64,000 nucleotides of DNA from Dechloromonas sp. HYN0024 (GTDB lineage: Bacteria > Pseudomonadota > Gammaproteobacteria > Burkholderiales > Rhodocyclaceae), in contig NZ_CP031842.1 in NCBI RefSeq assembly GCF_003441615.1, positions 1 to 64,000 of the forward strand, read 5' to 3'. The notes under the pieces are model-generated. The model was not told the DNA's origin. It ran no database searches and saw only the letters and a list, made by a program, of their open reading frames with translations. Shown here piece after piece: positions 12,017 through 20,856 of the stretch. Position numbers and translations under genes: made by a program. The number at the start of each line of letters is the position of its first letter. The stretch's first letter is position 1.

Positions 12017-12838
12017 TCAGGCCTGAGTGCAGGCCTCGTGCAGGCAGCTGATGCCGGCGAGTCCGCCGATACTTATGCCGAGGCCGCTGCGGGCGTCGGG
12101 TACGTCCGGTTCGTTGGGGTTGATGCGGATCAGCCTGCCGCCGCAGGTTTCTGAAAAATGGCGCACGGTCGGGATGTTGGTCCCGGCACCGATTTCAATA
12201 CAGACCAGCCGGTCAACCGAACATAACCATTGTTGCAAGCGCTGAACCTGCAGCGCGGTACGCCGCTCGATCCAGCCCCAGTCGCCGAACATCAGGATGT
12301 TGGGCCGGGCGAGGCCACCACAGTGCGGGCAATGCGGAAAATCACCGAGCAGGCGGCAGTGGGCGGCATCGATGGCAGGCTGGAAGTCTTCGGCTGACCA
12401 GATGTGCTGGCCGCAGCCATTGGCACATTGCAGGTGATGGATGGAGCCATGGATTTCACACAACTGCTCAGGGGCAAAGCCGGCTTTCTGGAAATGGCCG
12501 TCGACGTTGCTGGTGAAGGCCCGGATGCCCCGCGGCATAGCCTTGGCGAGGTCGAGCAGCAGGGCAAAGCCGGCATGGGGCGCGGTCTTCCGGTAGAGAT
12601 CAAGGCGATGGCCGTAGAAGCCCCAGGCGAGGCGCGGATCAGTATCGAAGCTGGCCGGATTGGCAATCGTTTCAAAAGGAATTTTTGCCCGGCCAAGGGC
12701 GGGATAGACGGACCAGAAGCCGCCCGGCCCCCGAAAATCGGGCAGGCCCGAATCTATCCCCATCCCCGCGCCGGCGCAAACCAGGAGGCCGTCGGCTTCA
12801 GCCAGCCAGTCGGCGGCCTGGGCGAGCAGGCTGTCCAT
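12017..12838 (-). CDS. SIR2-family NAD-dependent protein deacylase (sirtuin)
   Basis: Sirtuins remove acyl groups from lysine using NAD+. NAD-binding GAGMGIDSGLPDFRG lies near residues 25-40; the family usually has GAGIS here. The catalytic His is in EIHGSIHHLQC. A zinc site is formed by C-x3-C (CANGC) and CPHC, the first pair spaced unusually. NILMFGDWGW follows instead of the usual VxFGE. The ATG at 12838 (273 residues) overlaps the apbE stop region; a TTG at 12850 would add four residues. The divergent motifs mean the acyl specificity cannot be told, and some such sirtuins are ADP-ribosyltransferases. Confidence 0.8.
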   Translation of the reverse strand: MDSLLAQAADWLAEADGLLVCAGAGMGIDSGLPDFRGPGGFWSVYPALGRAKIPFETIANPASFDTDPRLAWGFYGHRLDLYRKTAPHAGFALLLDLAKAMPRGIRAFTSNVDGHFQKAGFAPEQLCEIHGSIHHLQCANGCGQHIWSAEDFQPAIDAAHCRLLGDFPHCPHCGGLARPNILMFGDWGWIERRTALQVQRLQQWLCSVDRLVCIEIGAGTNIPTVRHFSETCGGRLIRINPNEPDVPDARSGLGISIGGLAGISCLHEACTQA

Positions 12839-12839
12839 A

Positions 12840-13880
12840 TCAGGGAACAACCGTCATTTCCGGCGTTGAGCCGATGAAGTCAAGGCGTTGGCGCAGGGCG
12901 TCGGTGAGGAAAATGCGGTTGTCGCGGTCGACGCGCAGGACCAGGCTGACATCCATTTTTCGGGCCATGTCACGCCAGCCGTCGGGGCCGGCAATGAATA
13001 TTGGTTTGGAGGCGGCGTCAGAGAGCGTACCCGCCTTGGGCCCGGCCGGAATCAGCACGGTCACAGCCTGCGTGTGATCGGCTGGGTAGCCGGTGCGGGG
13101 ATCGAGCAGGTGGGCGTAGCGTTTGCCTTCAACTTCGAAGAAGCGTTGATAGTCTCCCGAGGTGCCGATGGCCTCGCCATCGTCCAGCATCACGGTAGCC
13201 ATCGGGCCGGGTTGGCGTGGGTGCTGGATGCCGATCCGCCACTTCTTGCCTTCCTTGCTGCCCAGGGCCATGACGTTACCGCCGATGTTGATCAGGGCGT
13301 TATTGATGCCCTGTGTCCGCAGGATGGCGGCAGCGCGGTCGAGGGCGACGCCTTTGAGATAGCCGCCGAAGTCGAGGGCAAGCCGGCGGTTTTGACTGCT
13401 CACCGTGTGGCCGTCGATGCGGACGTCGGCGATGGATGGCTTGCTCGCCAGCCAGTCCTTGATGTCGGCAGGGGGGGGCAGTTCCGCCTTGAATTCATCG
13501 GCTTGAAAGCCCCAGAGCTTGATGAGTTGGCCAATACCCGGGTCGAACAGATTGTCGCCCTGTTTGGCCAGGCTTTGCGCCTCGCCGATGAGTTCAGCCA
13601 GTTCCGGTGTCACTGGCTGCGCCTGCCCGGCGGCCAGGGCGGCGTTGAGGGTCATCAGTTCCGACGGTTGCCAGGCGTGATAGGCGCTATGCAGGCGGTC
13701 GAACTCGCGCAGTACGGCGGCGATGGCCTTGCGGCCTTGTTCAGGGTCGGGGCTGACGACCAGGACTTCGACGCGGGTGCCGAAGACGTAGGCCTGTTGT
13801 TCCTGCAGCGGGGTGCGGCCGCAGGCCGTGAGGAGCAGGGCGCAGAGGGTGGCGAGAAAAAGCTTCAGGCAATGCCGCAT
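12840..13880 (-). CDS. apbE: FAD:protein FMN transferase, ApbE family lipoprotein
   Basis: ApbE covalently attaches FMN to Thr/Ser of Na+-translocating NADH:quinone reductase and related flavoproteins on the periplasmic side. The 346-residue product has a lipoprotein signal (about 1-20, lipobox LTAC). It then shows the core AlaFGxRxxV start (YVFGTRVEVLV), LALDFGGYLKGVALD and NALINIGGNVMALG. The SDAASKP stretch near the C-terminus is the catalytic region. Its target flavoprotein (Nqr, Rnf or UrdA type) is not in this window. It abuts the sirtuin gene and slightly overlaps gshB upstream. Confidence 0.92.
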   Translation of the reverse strand: MRHCLKLFLATLCALLLTACGRTPLQEQQAYVFGTRVEVLVVSPDPEQGRKAIAAVLREFDRLHSAYHAWQPSELMTLNAALAAGQAQPVTPELAELIGEAQSLAKQGDNLFDPGIGQLIKLWGFQADEFKAELPPPADIKDWLASKPSIADVRIDGHTVSSQNRRLALDFGGYLKGVALDRAAAILRTQGINNALINIGGNVMALGSKEGKKWRIGIQHPRQPGPMATVMLDDGEAIGTSGDYQRFFEVEGKRYAHLLDPRTGYPADHTQAVTVLIPAGPKAGTLSDAASKPIFIAGPDGWRDMARKMDVSLVLRVDRDNRIFLTDALRQRLDFIGSTPEMTVVP

Positions 13881-14884
13881 GCGTGTTCGATGGCAGATAT
13901 AAAGGCACCGGCCGCATCAAAACCTGACTGCTGGCGGATTTCCACCATGCAGGTCGGGCTGGTCACGTTGATTTCGGTGAGGCAGTCGCCGATGACGTCG
14001 ATACCGACCAGCATCAGTCCGCGCTTGAAAAGGAGGGGGCCAATGGCGTCGGCTATTTCCCGGTCGCGGACCGACAACTCCTGGGCCACGCCGGTACCAC
14101 CAACAGCCAGGTTGCCCCGCGTTTCGCCAGCCTTGGGAATGCGCGCCAGGCAGATCGGCACTGGCTTGCCGGCGATGATCAGAATGCGCTTGTCGCCGTG
14201 GGTGATCTCGGGCACGTAGCGTTGCGCCATGATGGTCCGTGCCCCTTCGTGGGTCAGCGTTTCAACGATGACATTACGGTTCGGGTCGTTGCGATGGACG
14301 CGGAAAATCTGGCTGCCGCCCATGCCGTCGAGTGGCTTGAGGATGACGTCACGCTGGTCATCGATGAAATGATGAATCTGGGCCATGTTGCGCGTCGCCA
14401 TGGTCGACGGCGCAAAGTGGGCGAACTCCATGATCGCCAGCTTTTCGGAATGATCGCGCAAGGCCCGCGGGCTGTTGAAAACCTTGACCCCGTCAGCCTC
14501 GGCCCGTTCGAGCAGCCAGGTCGCCGTGAGGTATTCGAAATCGAAAGGTGGATCCTTGCGCATGATGACCGCGTCGAAGGCCGTCAGCGGCATCCATTCG
14601 CGGCCAGTTTCACGGTACCAGTCATGGTCATCTGGACGCAGGTGGAGGTGTGTTGCCTCGCCCGACACGCCGCCCGTCTGAGCGGCCTCCGGCTTGCGCC
14701 AGCCAAGTGTTGCGGCATCGATGGCAAAAACGTCATGGCCATGATTCTCGGCAGCCCGCATCATGGCGACCGAGGAGTCCTTCCATGCCTTGAGGTGTTC
14801 AAGAGGATCGACGACAAAGGCCAGTTTTAACGACTGGCTGCTGCCGCCGAGCAGGTGTTTCTCGAAGTGCAGTTGCAGAGGCAT
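13865..14884 (-). CDS. gshB: Glutathione synthetase
   Basis: GshB ligates glycine to gamma-glutamylcysteine with ATP, the last step of glutathione synthesis. The 339-residue protein has an N-terminal pre-ATP-grasp domain (LKLAFVVDPLEHLKAWKDSS), then the ATP-grasp region with VILKPLDGMGGSQIFR and the metal-binding end DVIGDCLTEINVTSPT. The ATG at 14884 adds about 18 residues before the usual family start, and no better start codon is present. It lies 5 bp after gshA, so the two enzymes are coupled. Confidence 0.95.
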   Translation of the reverse strand: MPLQLHFEKHLLGGSSQSLKLAFVVDPLEHLKAWKDSSVAMMRAAENHGHDVFAIDAATLGWRKPEAAQTGGVSGEATHLHLRPDDHDWYRETGREWMPLTAFDAVIMRKDPPFDFEYLTATWLLERAEADGVKVFNSPRALRDHSEKLAIMEFAHFAPSTMATRNMAQIHHFIDDQRDVILKPLDGMGGSQIFRVHRNDPNRNVIVETLTHEGARTIMAQRYVPEITHGDKRILIIAGKPVPICLARIPKAGETRGNLAVGGTGVAQELSVRDREIADAIGPLLFKRGLMLVGIDVIGDCLTEINVTSPTCMVEIRQQSGFDAAGAFISAIEHACGIA

Positions 14885-14889
14885 CGGGC

Positions 14890-16176
14890 TCAGGCGTTTT
14901 CCGGTGCCGTGCGTTCCAGTTCGATGGCGGCGGCCAGGCAGGCCAGGCGGCCGACCACGCCATAGGCGTAGAAGCGGTTGGGCGGAGCATCCGGGTTGTT
15001 GCAGCCGTAGTCGGGCATGTTGCAGCCGGTATCGAAGGCAAGCGGTTCAAAATGCATGCCCGGGGCGTTGAGGTTCTCATCCTTGCCGCGCCCGGTATGG
15101 ACCCGGTAGAAGCCACCGACGACATAGCGGTCGATCATGTAGATGACCGGCTCTGCAACCGCCTCGTTGAGCGTCTCGAAAGAGTGCACGCCTTCCTGAA
15201 TGAGCACCTCGGAGACTTCGAGGCCTTCCTTGACGACGCTCATCTTGTTGCGCTGCTTGCGGTTGAGGGAGATCACTTCGTCGACGTTGCGCACGGTCAT
15301 GACCCCCATGCCATAGGTCCCGGCATCGGCCTTGACGACGACGTAGGGGGTCTCTTCGATGTCGTATTCGCGGTATTTTTCCTTGACGATGTCGAGCACC
15401 GCCGAGACGTTGGCGGCCAGACATTCTTCACCCTGGCGGTCGTGGAAGTTGACGCTGCGACAGACCGAGAAAGCCGGGTTGATGCGCCAGGGGTCGATGC
15501 CGATGGCCTTGGCGAAATCATTGGCGACCTGATCGTAGGCGGCGAAATGGTTGGACTTGCGGCGCACCGCCCAGCCGGCATGGACCGGCGGCAACACGAC
15601 CTGTTCGTGCAGGCCCTGCAGAATGGCTGGAATGCCCGCCGAAAGGTCGTTGTTGAGAAGGATGGCGCACGGGTCGAAGCCGTCCAGCCCGAGGCGGTTG
15701 CCGGTACGGACCAGCGGTTCGAGGAGCAGGCTCTGGCCGTTGGGCAAATCCACCGTCGTCGGCTGGGTGATGTCCGGGTTGAGCGAGCCGAGCCGTACAT
15801 TGAGTCCGGTCTGCTTGAGAATGGCGGCAATCTGTACGACGTTTTGCAGGTAGAACTGGTTGCGCGTGTGGTTCTCAGGAATGAGCAGCAGGCTGCGCGC
15901 TTCCGGGCAGAATTTTTCGATGGCGCTCATCGCCGCCTGAACGCAGAGCGGCAGGAAGGCGGGGTTGAGGTTGTTGAAGCCGCCCGGGAAGAGGTTGGTG
16001 TCTACGGGTGCGAGCTTGAAGCCGGAATTACGCAGATCGCACGACGAATAGAAGGGCGGCGTGTGCTCCAGCCATTGGCCGCGCAGCCAGTGTTCGATCT
16101 GTGGGCTGGCAGCGAGGAAGCGACGCTCAAGTTCAAGCAGGGGGCCGGTGAGGGCTGTGGTGAGATGTGGAACCAT
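14890..16176 (-). CDS. gshA: Glutamate-cysteine ligase, ATP-grasp-like betaproteobacterial type
   Basis: The enzyme makes gamma-glutamylcysteine, the first and committed step to glutathione. It is not the E. coli-type GshA: the sequence matches the separate family found in Acidithiobacillus and betaproteobacteria (TIGR02049 type). Supporting features are its length (428 residues from the ATG at 16176) and the motif VVKADAGTYGMGVMTV. The pairing with gshB in a two-gene unit supports the role. A longer frame to 16239 exists, but the ATG at 16176 fits the family start MVPHLTTAL better. The gene is read divergently from the ABC-F gene. Confidence 0.9.
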   Translation of the reverse strand: MVPHLTTALTGPLLELERRFLAASPQIEHWLRGQWLEHTPPFYSSCDLRNSGFKLAPVDTNLFPGGFNNLNPAFLPLCVQAAMSAIEKFCPEARSLLLIPENHTRNQFYLQNVVQIAAILKQTGLNVRLGSLNPDITQPTTVDLPNGQSLLLEPLVRTGNRLGLDGFDPCAILLNNDLSAGIPAILQGLHEQVVLPPVHAGWAVRRKSNHFAAYDQVANDFAKAIGIDPWRINPAFSVCRSVNFHDRQGEECLAANVSAVLDIVKEKYREYDIEETPYVVVKADAGTYGMGVMTVRNVDEVISLNRKQRNKMSVVKEGLEVSEVLIQEGVHSFETLNEAVAEPVIYMIDRYVVGGFYRVHTGRGKDENLNAPGMHFEPLAFDTGCNMPDYGCNNPDAPPNRFYAYGVVGRLACLAAAIELERTAPENA

Positions 16177-16324
16177 GTGCTGTGTCTCAATCCTGAAGTT
16201 TATATTTTTGGTGCCAAATCTTACACCGCGGTGCAGCAAAAGTGCGCCCCTGCTACGATCAAGCCCTTGAAAACAGGTAAAATTCGGCCCTTCGTTTTAG
16301 CGTTATTTTGAGATCGGAATCGCT

Positions 16325-17947
16325 GTGCTCGTCGCCGCCAATATCACCATGCAGTTCGGGGTCAAACCCCTGTTCGAGAACGTCAATGTCAAATTCGGCG
16401 AGGGCTATCGCTATGGCCTGATCGGCGCCAACGGGGCCGGCAAGTCGACGTTCATGAAGATCCTTTGCGGCGCGCTCGAACCTTCGGCCGGTAATGTCTC
16501 GAAAGACAAGCACGAGCGCATGGCCTACCTGAAGCAGGATCAGTTTGCCTACGAAGACATGCGCGTCCTTGACGTCGTGCTAATGGGCCACGAGGAAATG
16601 TGGGCATGCATGAGCGAGCGCGACGCCATCTACGCCAATCCCGAGGCCACCGAAGACGACTACATGAAGGCGGCCGATCTTGAGCACCAGTTCGGCGAAC
16701 TCGACGGCTACACGGCCGAGTCGCGGGCCGGCGAACTGCTCCTTGGCGTTGGCATCCCGACCGAGCAGCACGACGGCCCGATGAGCGAAGTCGCTCCCGG
16801 CTGGAAGCTGCGCGTCCTGCTCTGTCAGGCCCTGTTCGCCAATCCGGACATCCTGTTGCTCGACGAACCGACCAACAACCTCGACATCAACACCATCCGC
16901 TGGCTGGAAGACGTGCTCAACAATCGTGACTCGACGATGATCATCATCTCGCACGATCGCCACTTCCTGAACCAGGTCTGTACCCACATGGCCGACCTCG
17001 ATTACGGCAAGATCACGACCTACGCCGGCAACTACGACGATTTCATGGAAGCCGCCCAGGCTGCCCGCGAGCGCCTCTCCAACGCCAATGCCAAGGCCAA
17101 GGAACGGATTGCCGAACTGCAGACCTTCGTCCGTCGCTTCTCGGCCAATGCGTCGAAGGCCAAGCAGGCGACCAGTCGCGTCAAACTGATCGAAAAGCTC
17201 AAGCCGGAAGACGTTAAGCCGTCATCGCGCCAGTATCCGTGGATTCGCTTTGACTATGACGAGAAACAGAAGCTGCATCGTCAGGCGGTCGAGATCGAGA
17301 ACGTTTCCTTCACCTACGAAGGCGGTGAGCGCAAGATTTTCAACAACCTGACGCTGACCATCAATGCCGGTGAGCGGATTGCCGTGATCGGTGAAAACGG
17401 CGTCGGCAAGACGACCTTCCTCAAGCTCCTGATGGGCGAAGTGACGCCGCAGTTCGGCACGATCAAATGGGCCGAAAAGGCCTATCCGGGCTACTACGCA
17501 CAGGACCACAGTGCCCAGTTTGCCAGTGAGCAAAGCCTGACCGACTGGATCGCCGGTTATGCCCGCGCCACCATCGAAGACGGTGGCGACCTGGAAACCC
17601 TGATTCGCGGCACCCTCGGCCGTCTGCTTTTTTCTGGCGACGAGGTCAAAAAGCCGGTCAACGTCATTTCGGGTGGCGAACAGGGGCGCATGCTGTTCGG
17701 CAAGCTCATGCTGTCGAAGCACAATGTGCTGCTGATGGACGAACCGACCAACCACCTCGACATGGAATCCATCGAATCCCTCAACTCAGGGCTGGAAAAA
17801 TTCCCCGGTACGCTGGTCTTTGTTTCGCACGACCGTGAATTCGTGTCGTCGCTGTCCACTCGCGTTTTTGAGGTCAAGAACGATGGCCGGATCATCGACT
17901 ACCTCGGCGGCTACGAAGACTATCTGGCGTCGCAGGGCGTCGAGTAG
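16325..17947 (+). CDS. ABC-F ATPase, YbiT type
   Basis: ABC-F proteins act on ribosomes and have no membrane domain. The 540-residue product has two ATPase domains: Walker [10 protein letters not shown] with Walker [13 protein letters not shown], and Walker [10 protein letters not shown] with signature ISGGEQGRM and Walker [14 protein letters not shown] basic linker ([19 protein letters not shown]... to about residue 310) separates them. The N-terminal sequence [12 protein letters not shown] and the [18 protein letters not shown] stretch are like E. coli YbiT rather than EttA or Uup. The start is GTG at 16325. A strong hairpin follows the stop. Confidence 0.88.
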   Translation: MLVAANITMQFGVKPLFENVNVKFGEGYRYGLIGANGAGKSTFMKILCGALEPSAGNVSKDKHERMAYLKQDQFAYEDMRVLDVVLMGHEEMWACMSERDAIYANPEATEDDYMKAADLEHQFGELDGYTAESRAGELLLGVGIPTEQHDGPMSEVAPGWKLRVLLCQALFANPDILLLDEPTNNLDINTIRWLEDVLNNRDSTMIIISHDRHFLNQVCTHMADLDYGKITTYAGNYDDFMEAAQAARERLSNANAKAKERIAELQTFVRRFSANASKAKQATSRVKLIEKLKPEDVKPSSRQYPWIRFDYDEKQKLHRQAVEIENVSFTYEGGERKIFNNLTLTINAGERIAVIGENGVGKTTFLKLLMGEVTPQFGTIKWAEKAYPGYYAQDHSAQFASEQSLTDWIAGYARATIEDGGDLETLIRGTLGRLLFSGDEVKKPVNVISGGEQGRMLFGKLMLSKHNVLLMDEPTNHLDMESIESLNSGLEKFPGTLVFVSHDREFVSSLSTRVFEVKNDGRIIDYLGGYEDYLASQGVE

Positions 17948-17964
17948 TCAGTTCTGGTTGACTG

Positions 17965-18001
17965 AAAAAGGCCGCAACGCAGCGCGTTAGCGGCCTTTTT
18001 T
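17965..18001. terminator. Bidirectional terminator between the ABC-F and DUF1857 genes
   Basis: AAAAAGGCCGCAACGC (17965-17980) pairs with GCGTTAGCGGCCTTTTT (17984-18000), leaving one bulge and a 3-base loop. A-runs on one side and T-runs on the other suit both converging genes; it touches the DUF1857 stop codon at 18000. Confidence 0.85.
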
Positions 18002-18470
18002 ATTGAATCCGGCCGCCCGCTGCGAGGGTTCTGATCAGCCGTACGCAATCCACATCGGACTGGTGATAGGCCGATTTGACGTATTCGATATAGGCCCGCT
18101 CCTCGGAGTTCGGATCGGTCGCCAGCGTTGTCTGGTAGGCAAAGCGCAGGAACAGGAAGGCCGGTTCTGGCTCCTCGATGGTAATCATCAGGCTGCCGCC
18201 GGGATGAACCTCGGAGGGTTGAATATCGAAACGCACCCAGTGCCGCTCGGCCAGGGTTACCCGGTCGTGGATCACGGCCGGGCCGAAATCGAGTTCGCGG
18301 AGCAGGGTGTCGGCCTGCCTTTCGATGATGGTGCAGGACTCCAGTCCAGGCAGGAAAGGAACGGCATTTTCGACGCGGTGAAGAAGGCCCTGCCATAGCT
18401 GATCGCGGTTCAGGGTCTCGATCAGCGGGTTCTCCGGGTCGTTGATCTGGATAAGATGTTCGAATTTCAT
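18000..18470 (-). CDS. DUF1857 / SRPBCC-fold protein of unknown function
   Basis: From the ATG at 18470 the product has 156 residues and begins MKFEHLIQINDPENPLIETL. The pattern LWQGLLHRVENAVPFLPGLESC and the closing LRFAYQTTL are characteristic of the DUF1857 family, which adopts the START/SRPBCC ligand-binding fold. No catalytic residues are assignable. A longer frame to 18530 has other ATGs but no better ribosome site. It converges on the ABC-F gene and diverges from rsuA. Confidence 0.7.
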   Translation of the reverse strand: MKFEHLIQINDPENPLIETLNRDQLWQGLLHRVENAVPFLPGLESCTIIERQADTLLRELDFGPAVIHDRVTLAERHWVRFDIQPSEVHPGGSLMITIEEPEPAFLFLRFAYQTTLATDPNSEERAYIEYVKSAYHQSDVDCVRLIRTLAAGGRIQ

Positions 18471-18577
18471 GGATATATTGTATTTCATCATCCGGTCGCC
18501 CATTGCTTTGTCGACCGTGTCTTGGTGCACAGGTCAGCCGGACGATGAAATAGTTCGGTCGTGTTAACATCCCGGCC

Positions 18578-19285
18578 ATGCAACTAGAACGTATCCTCCA
18601 AAAACACGGTTTTGGCTCCCGTCGGGAATGCCGGGGGCTGATCCGCCGTGAACGCGTGGCTATCAATGGTGAGGTTTGCGATGATCCTTTCATCGAACTC
18701 GACACCGAGGGCCTGATTTTTACCGTCGATGGGGTCGATTGGCCCTATGCCGAATACGCCACGCTGATGCTCCACAAGCCTGCCGGCTATGAATGTTCGC
18801 GCAAGCCCAAACATCACGCCAGCGTCCTTGAACTGCTGCCGGTCCCCTTGCGCGAACGCGACGTCCAGCCGATCGGTCGCCTCGATGAAGACACCACGGG
18901 ACTGCTTCTGATCACCGACGATGGCCAGTTGAACCATCAGCTGTCGTCGGCCAAGCGCAAGGTGCCGAAGGTCTATCTGGCGACCACCAAGCATCCGCTT
19001 GATCAGGCCCAGATTGATCAGTTGCTGGCCGGCGTCCTCCTGGCCGACGAATATGAACCGATTGCTGCGGCAGCTGCGGAAATCATCGGCGAAAAGCTGC
19101 TCCGCCTGACCCTGACCGAAGGCAAGTACCATCAGGTCAAGCGGATGGTCGCTGCGGTCAGTAACCGCGTCGAGGCCCTGCATCGCGAAGCGGTCGGCGA
19201 ACTGACCTTGCCACCCGATCTCAAGCCCGGCGAGTGGCGCTGGCTGTCGGCAGCCGACCTGCAAAAACTGGGTTATTCGCAATGA
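18578..19285 (+). CDS. rsuA: 16S rRNA pseudouridine-516 synthase RsuA
   Basis: RsuA converts U516 of 16S rRNA to pseudouridine. The 235-residue product has an N-terminal S4 RNA-binding domain (ILQKHGFGSRRECRGLIRRERVAING cut to about residues 5-45). The synthase domain has the catalytic Asp in GRLDEDTTGLLL and the RsuA/RluB ending GKYHQVKRMVAAV. Length and the P-I-GRLD spacing favour RsuA over RluE/RluB. Its stop overlaps the oxyR start (ATGA), so the two are co-translated. Confidence 0.88.
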   Translation: MQLERILQKHGFGSRRECRGLIRRERVAINGEVCDDPFIELDTEGLIFTVDGVDWPYAEYATLMLHKPAGYECSRKPKHHASVLELLPVPLRERDVQPIGRLDEDTTGLLLITDDGQLNHQLSSAKRKVPKVYLATTKHPLDQAQIDQLLAGVLLADEYEPIAAAAAEIIGEKLLRLTLTEGKYHQVKRMVAAVSNRVEALHREAVGELTLPPDLKPGEWRWLSAADLQKLGYSQ

Positions 19286-20196
19286 CGCTGACTGAAATGC
19301 GCTACATCGTGGCTCTGGCCCGTGAGCGGCATTTCGGGAAAGCGGCTGACGCCTGCCATGTCAGCCAGCCAACGCTTTCGGTGGCCCTCAAGAAGGTTGA
19401 GGGCCAGCTGGGTTCGGCACTCTTCGAACGAGGGGCCAGCGATGTCCGTATTACCCCGCTCGGCGAGCGCATCGTTGCTCAGGCCAGGCGAGTCCTCGAA
19501 GAGGCGGTGAGACTTGAGGAGATCGCCGAGGCCACCGGTGATCCGCTAAGCGGCCAGTTGCGTGTCGGGATTATCTACACCATTGCGCCTTACCTTCTGC
19601 CACAACTGATTCCGGCCCTCAATCGCGAGGCACCGAAGATGCCGCTCTTCCTTAAGGAGGACTTCACGGCCAATTTGATTCCGGCCTTGAAGGCGGGTGA
19701 ACTGGACGTTATCGTCATCGCCTTGCCTTTTGGCGAGCCGGGCCTGGTTGCCCAGCCTGTTTACCACGAGCCTTTCCGTGTTGTTGTACCGGCCAGCCAT
19801 CCCTGGGCGTCTCGTAGCGAGGTCGATGGTGACGAGCTTGATGGCCAAAACCTGTTGCTGCTCGGACAGGGAAACTGCTTTCGCGATCAGGTGCTCGAAT
19901 CCTGCCCGCGCCTCAGTGCGCCGGATGCCCTCGAACATTCGCTCGAGGGCAGCTCACTGGAAACGATCCGTCACATGGTTGCCAGCGGTGCCGGTGTTGC
20001 CGTCATGCCGAGCACTGCAGCCGATCCGCTGATTGACAAGGAGGCGCTGGTCCGGGTGCTGCCTTTTGCCGGTAGCTCGCCAAAGCGTACCGTCGGGCTG
20101 GTCTGGCGTGTGACTTTCCCGCGCCCGCAAGCCATTGATGCAGTCCGTGCCGCGCTGCTTTCCTGTCAGTTGCCAGGGGTATTTCCCGTCCGCTGA
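19282..20196 (+). CDS. oxyR: Hydrogen-peroxide-sensing LysR-type regulator OxyR
   Basis: OxyR activates antioxidant genes after H2O2 oxidises two cysteines to a disulfide. The 304-residue protein has a LysR helix-turn-helix (residues 1-60, FGKAADACHVSQPTLSVALK). Its effector domain carries Cys199 and Cys208 in GNCFRDQVLESC, the exact spacing and numbering of E. coli OxyR. GSSLETIRHMVASGAGVAVMP follows the pair as in the family. The start ATG at 19282 overlaps the rsuA stop. Confidence 0.95.
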   Translation: MTLTEMRYIVALARERHFGKAADACHVSQPTLSVALKKVEGQLGSALFERGASDVRITPLGERIVAQARRVLEEAVRLEEIAEATGDPLSGQLRVGIIYTIAPYLLPQLIPALNREAPKMPLFLKEDFTANLIPALKAGELDVIVIALPFGEPGLVAQPVYHEPFRVVVPASHPWASRSEVDGDELDGQNLLLLGQGNCFRDQVLESCPRLSAPDALEHSLEGSSLETIRHMVASGAGVAVMPSTAADPLIDKEALVRVLPFAGSSPKRTVGLVWRVTFPRPQAIDAVRAALLSCQLPGVFPVR

Positions 20197-20197
20197 G

Positions 20198-20211
20198 GTT
20201 TCACGTGGAAC
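20198..20211 (+). other. parS site 2, just after oxyR
   Basis: GTTTCACGTGGAAC, same 14-mer as at 2761. It begins 2 bp after the oxyR stop, in intergenic DNA. It is followed 3 bp later by TGGCGATATTGGC, which also follows parS site 6. Confidence 0.85.
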
Positions 20212-20387
20212 CGTTGGCGATATTGGCTTGGGCTCAGGAAATAATGACCGAATTGCGACCGGCCCGGACTATTCCGATCTCCCGCCGGCTGAGCAAACGC
20301 CCTGTCTCACAAGCTTCTTGCTGTTTGCGTGCCCGGCGAGCAATATCTGCCTGATGGGGTGTGGATCAGGATCACAAAGGCAAAATC

Positions 20388-20759
20388 ATGGGTCAAAAGC
20401 GCGTTCTCGTTGTCGACGACATGGGTTCGATTCGACAGGTCATCATGGCCTTGCTCAAGGCCTCAGGTTTTGAAGCGGCAGATGCAAGTAGTGGGGCTAT
20501 AGCCCTCCAGCTCATGCAGCAAACAAAATTCGATCTGGTCCTGTCGGACTGGAACATGCCGGGCATGACCGGCTCGGAGCTGGTGACTGCCATCCGGGCC
20601 AAGGACCAGACCATCCCGATCATTATGGTGACGGCCGAAGCTGACCGGCAGCGCGTACTCGAGTTACAGGCCTTGGGCGTAAACGGCTATCTCCTGAAGC
20701 CATTCAAGCAGCAGGCATTGCTGACGATTCTGGGGAAGATATTCCCGGACAAGGCATGA
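20388..20759 (+). CDS. Single-domain CheY-like response regulator
   Basis: The 123-residue protein is a lone receiver domain. Phosphorylation site Asp54 (SDWNMPGM), acidic pocket Asp10-Asp11, Thr82 and Lys104 (LLKPF) are all present. The ATG at 20388 (MGQKRVLVVDD) is preceded by AAAGGC; an upstream in-frame ATG at 20361 is less likely. No kinase or output domain is adjacent, so the partner is unknown. It could be a flagellar CheY-like or a phosphorelay intermediate. It ends in a bidirectional terminator. Confidence 0.88.
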   Translation: MGQKRVLVVDDMGSIRQVIMALLKASGFEAADASSGAIALQLMQQTKFDLVLSDWNMPGMTGSELVTAIRAKDQTIPIIMVTAEADRQRVLELQALGVNGYLLKPFKQQALLTILGKIFPDKA

Positions 20760-20766
20760 TCGCCCC

Positions 20767-20787
20767 GGGCTGACATCGCGTCAGCCC
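20767..20787. other. Short hairpin after the CheY-like gene
   Basis: GGGCTGAC (20767-20774) pairs with GTCAGCCC (20780-20787) around a 5-base loop, with no T-run; it precedes the true terminator. Confidence 0.5.
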
Positions 20788-20805
20788 GCCTCGGCTGCAG
20801 GCATA

Positions 20806-20837
20806 AAAACGCCCTCGGAAATTTCAGAGGGCGTTTT
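20806..20837. terminator. Bidirectional terminator between the CheY-like gene and topB
   Basis: A perfect 11-bp stem AAAACGCCCTC/GAGGGCGTTTT (20806-20816 and 20827-20837) lies between two converging genes. Confidence 0.85.
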
Positions 20838-20856
20838 GCTGTTGGCCGGCCCTTGA

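Noticed and set aside
12888..14219. 443-codon plus-strand open frame over apbE and gshB
   Set aside because: It opposes two clear minus-strand genes with recognised motifs; antisense shadow.
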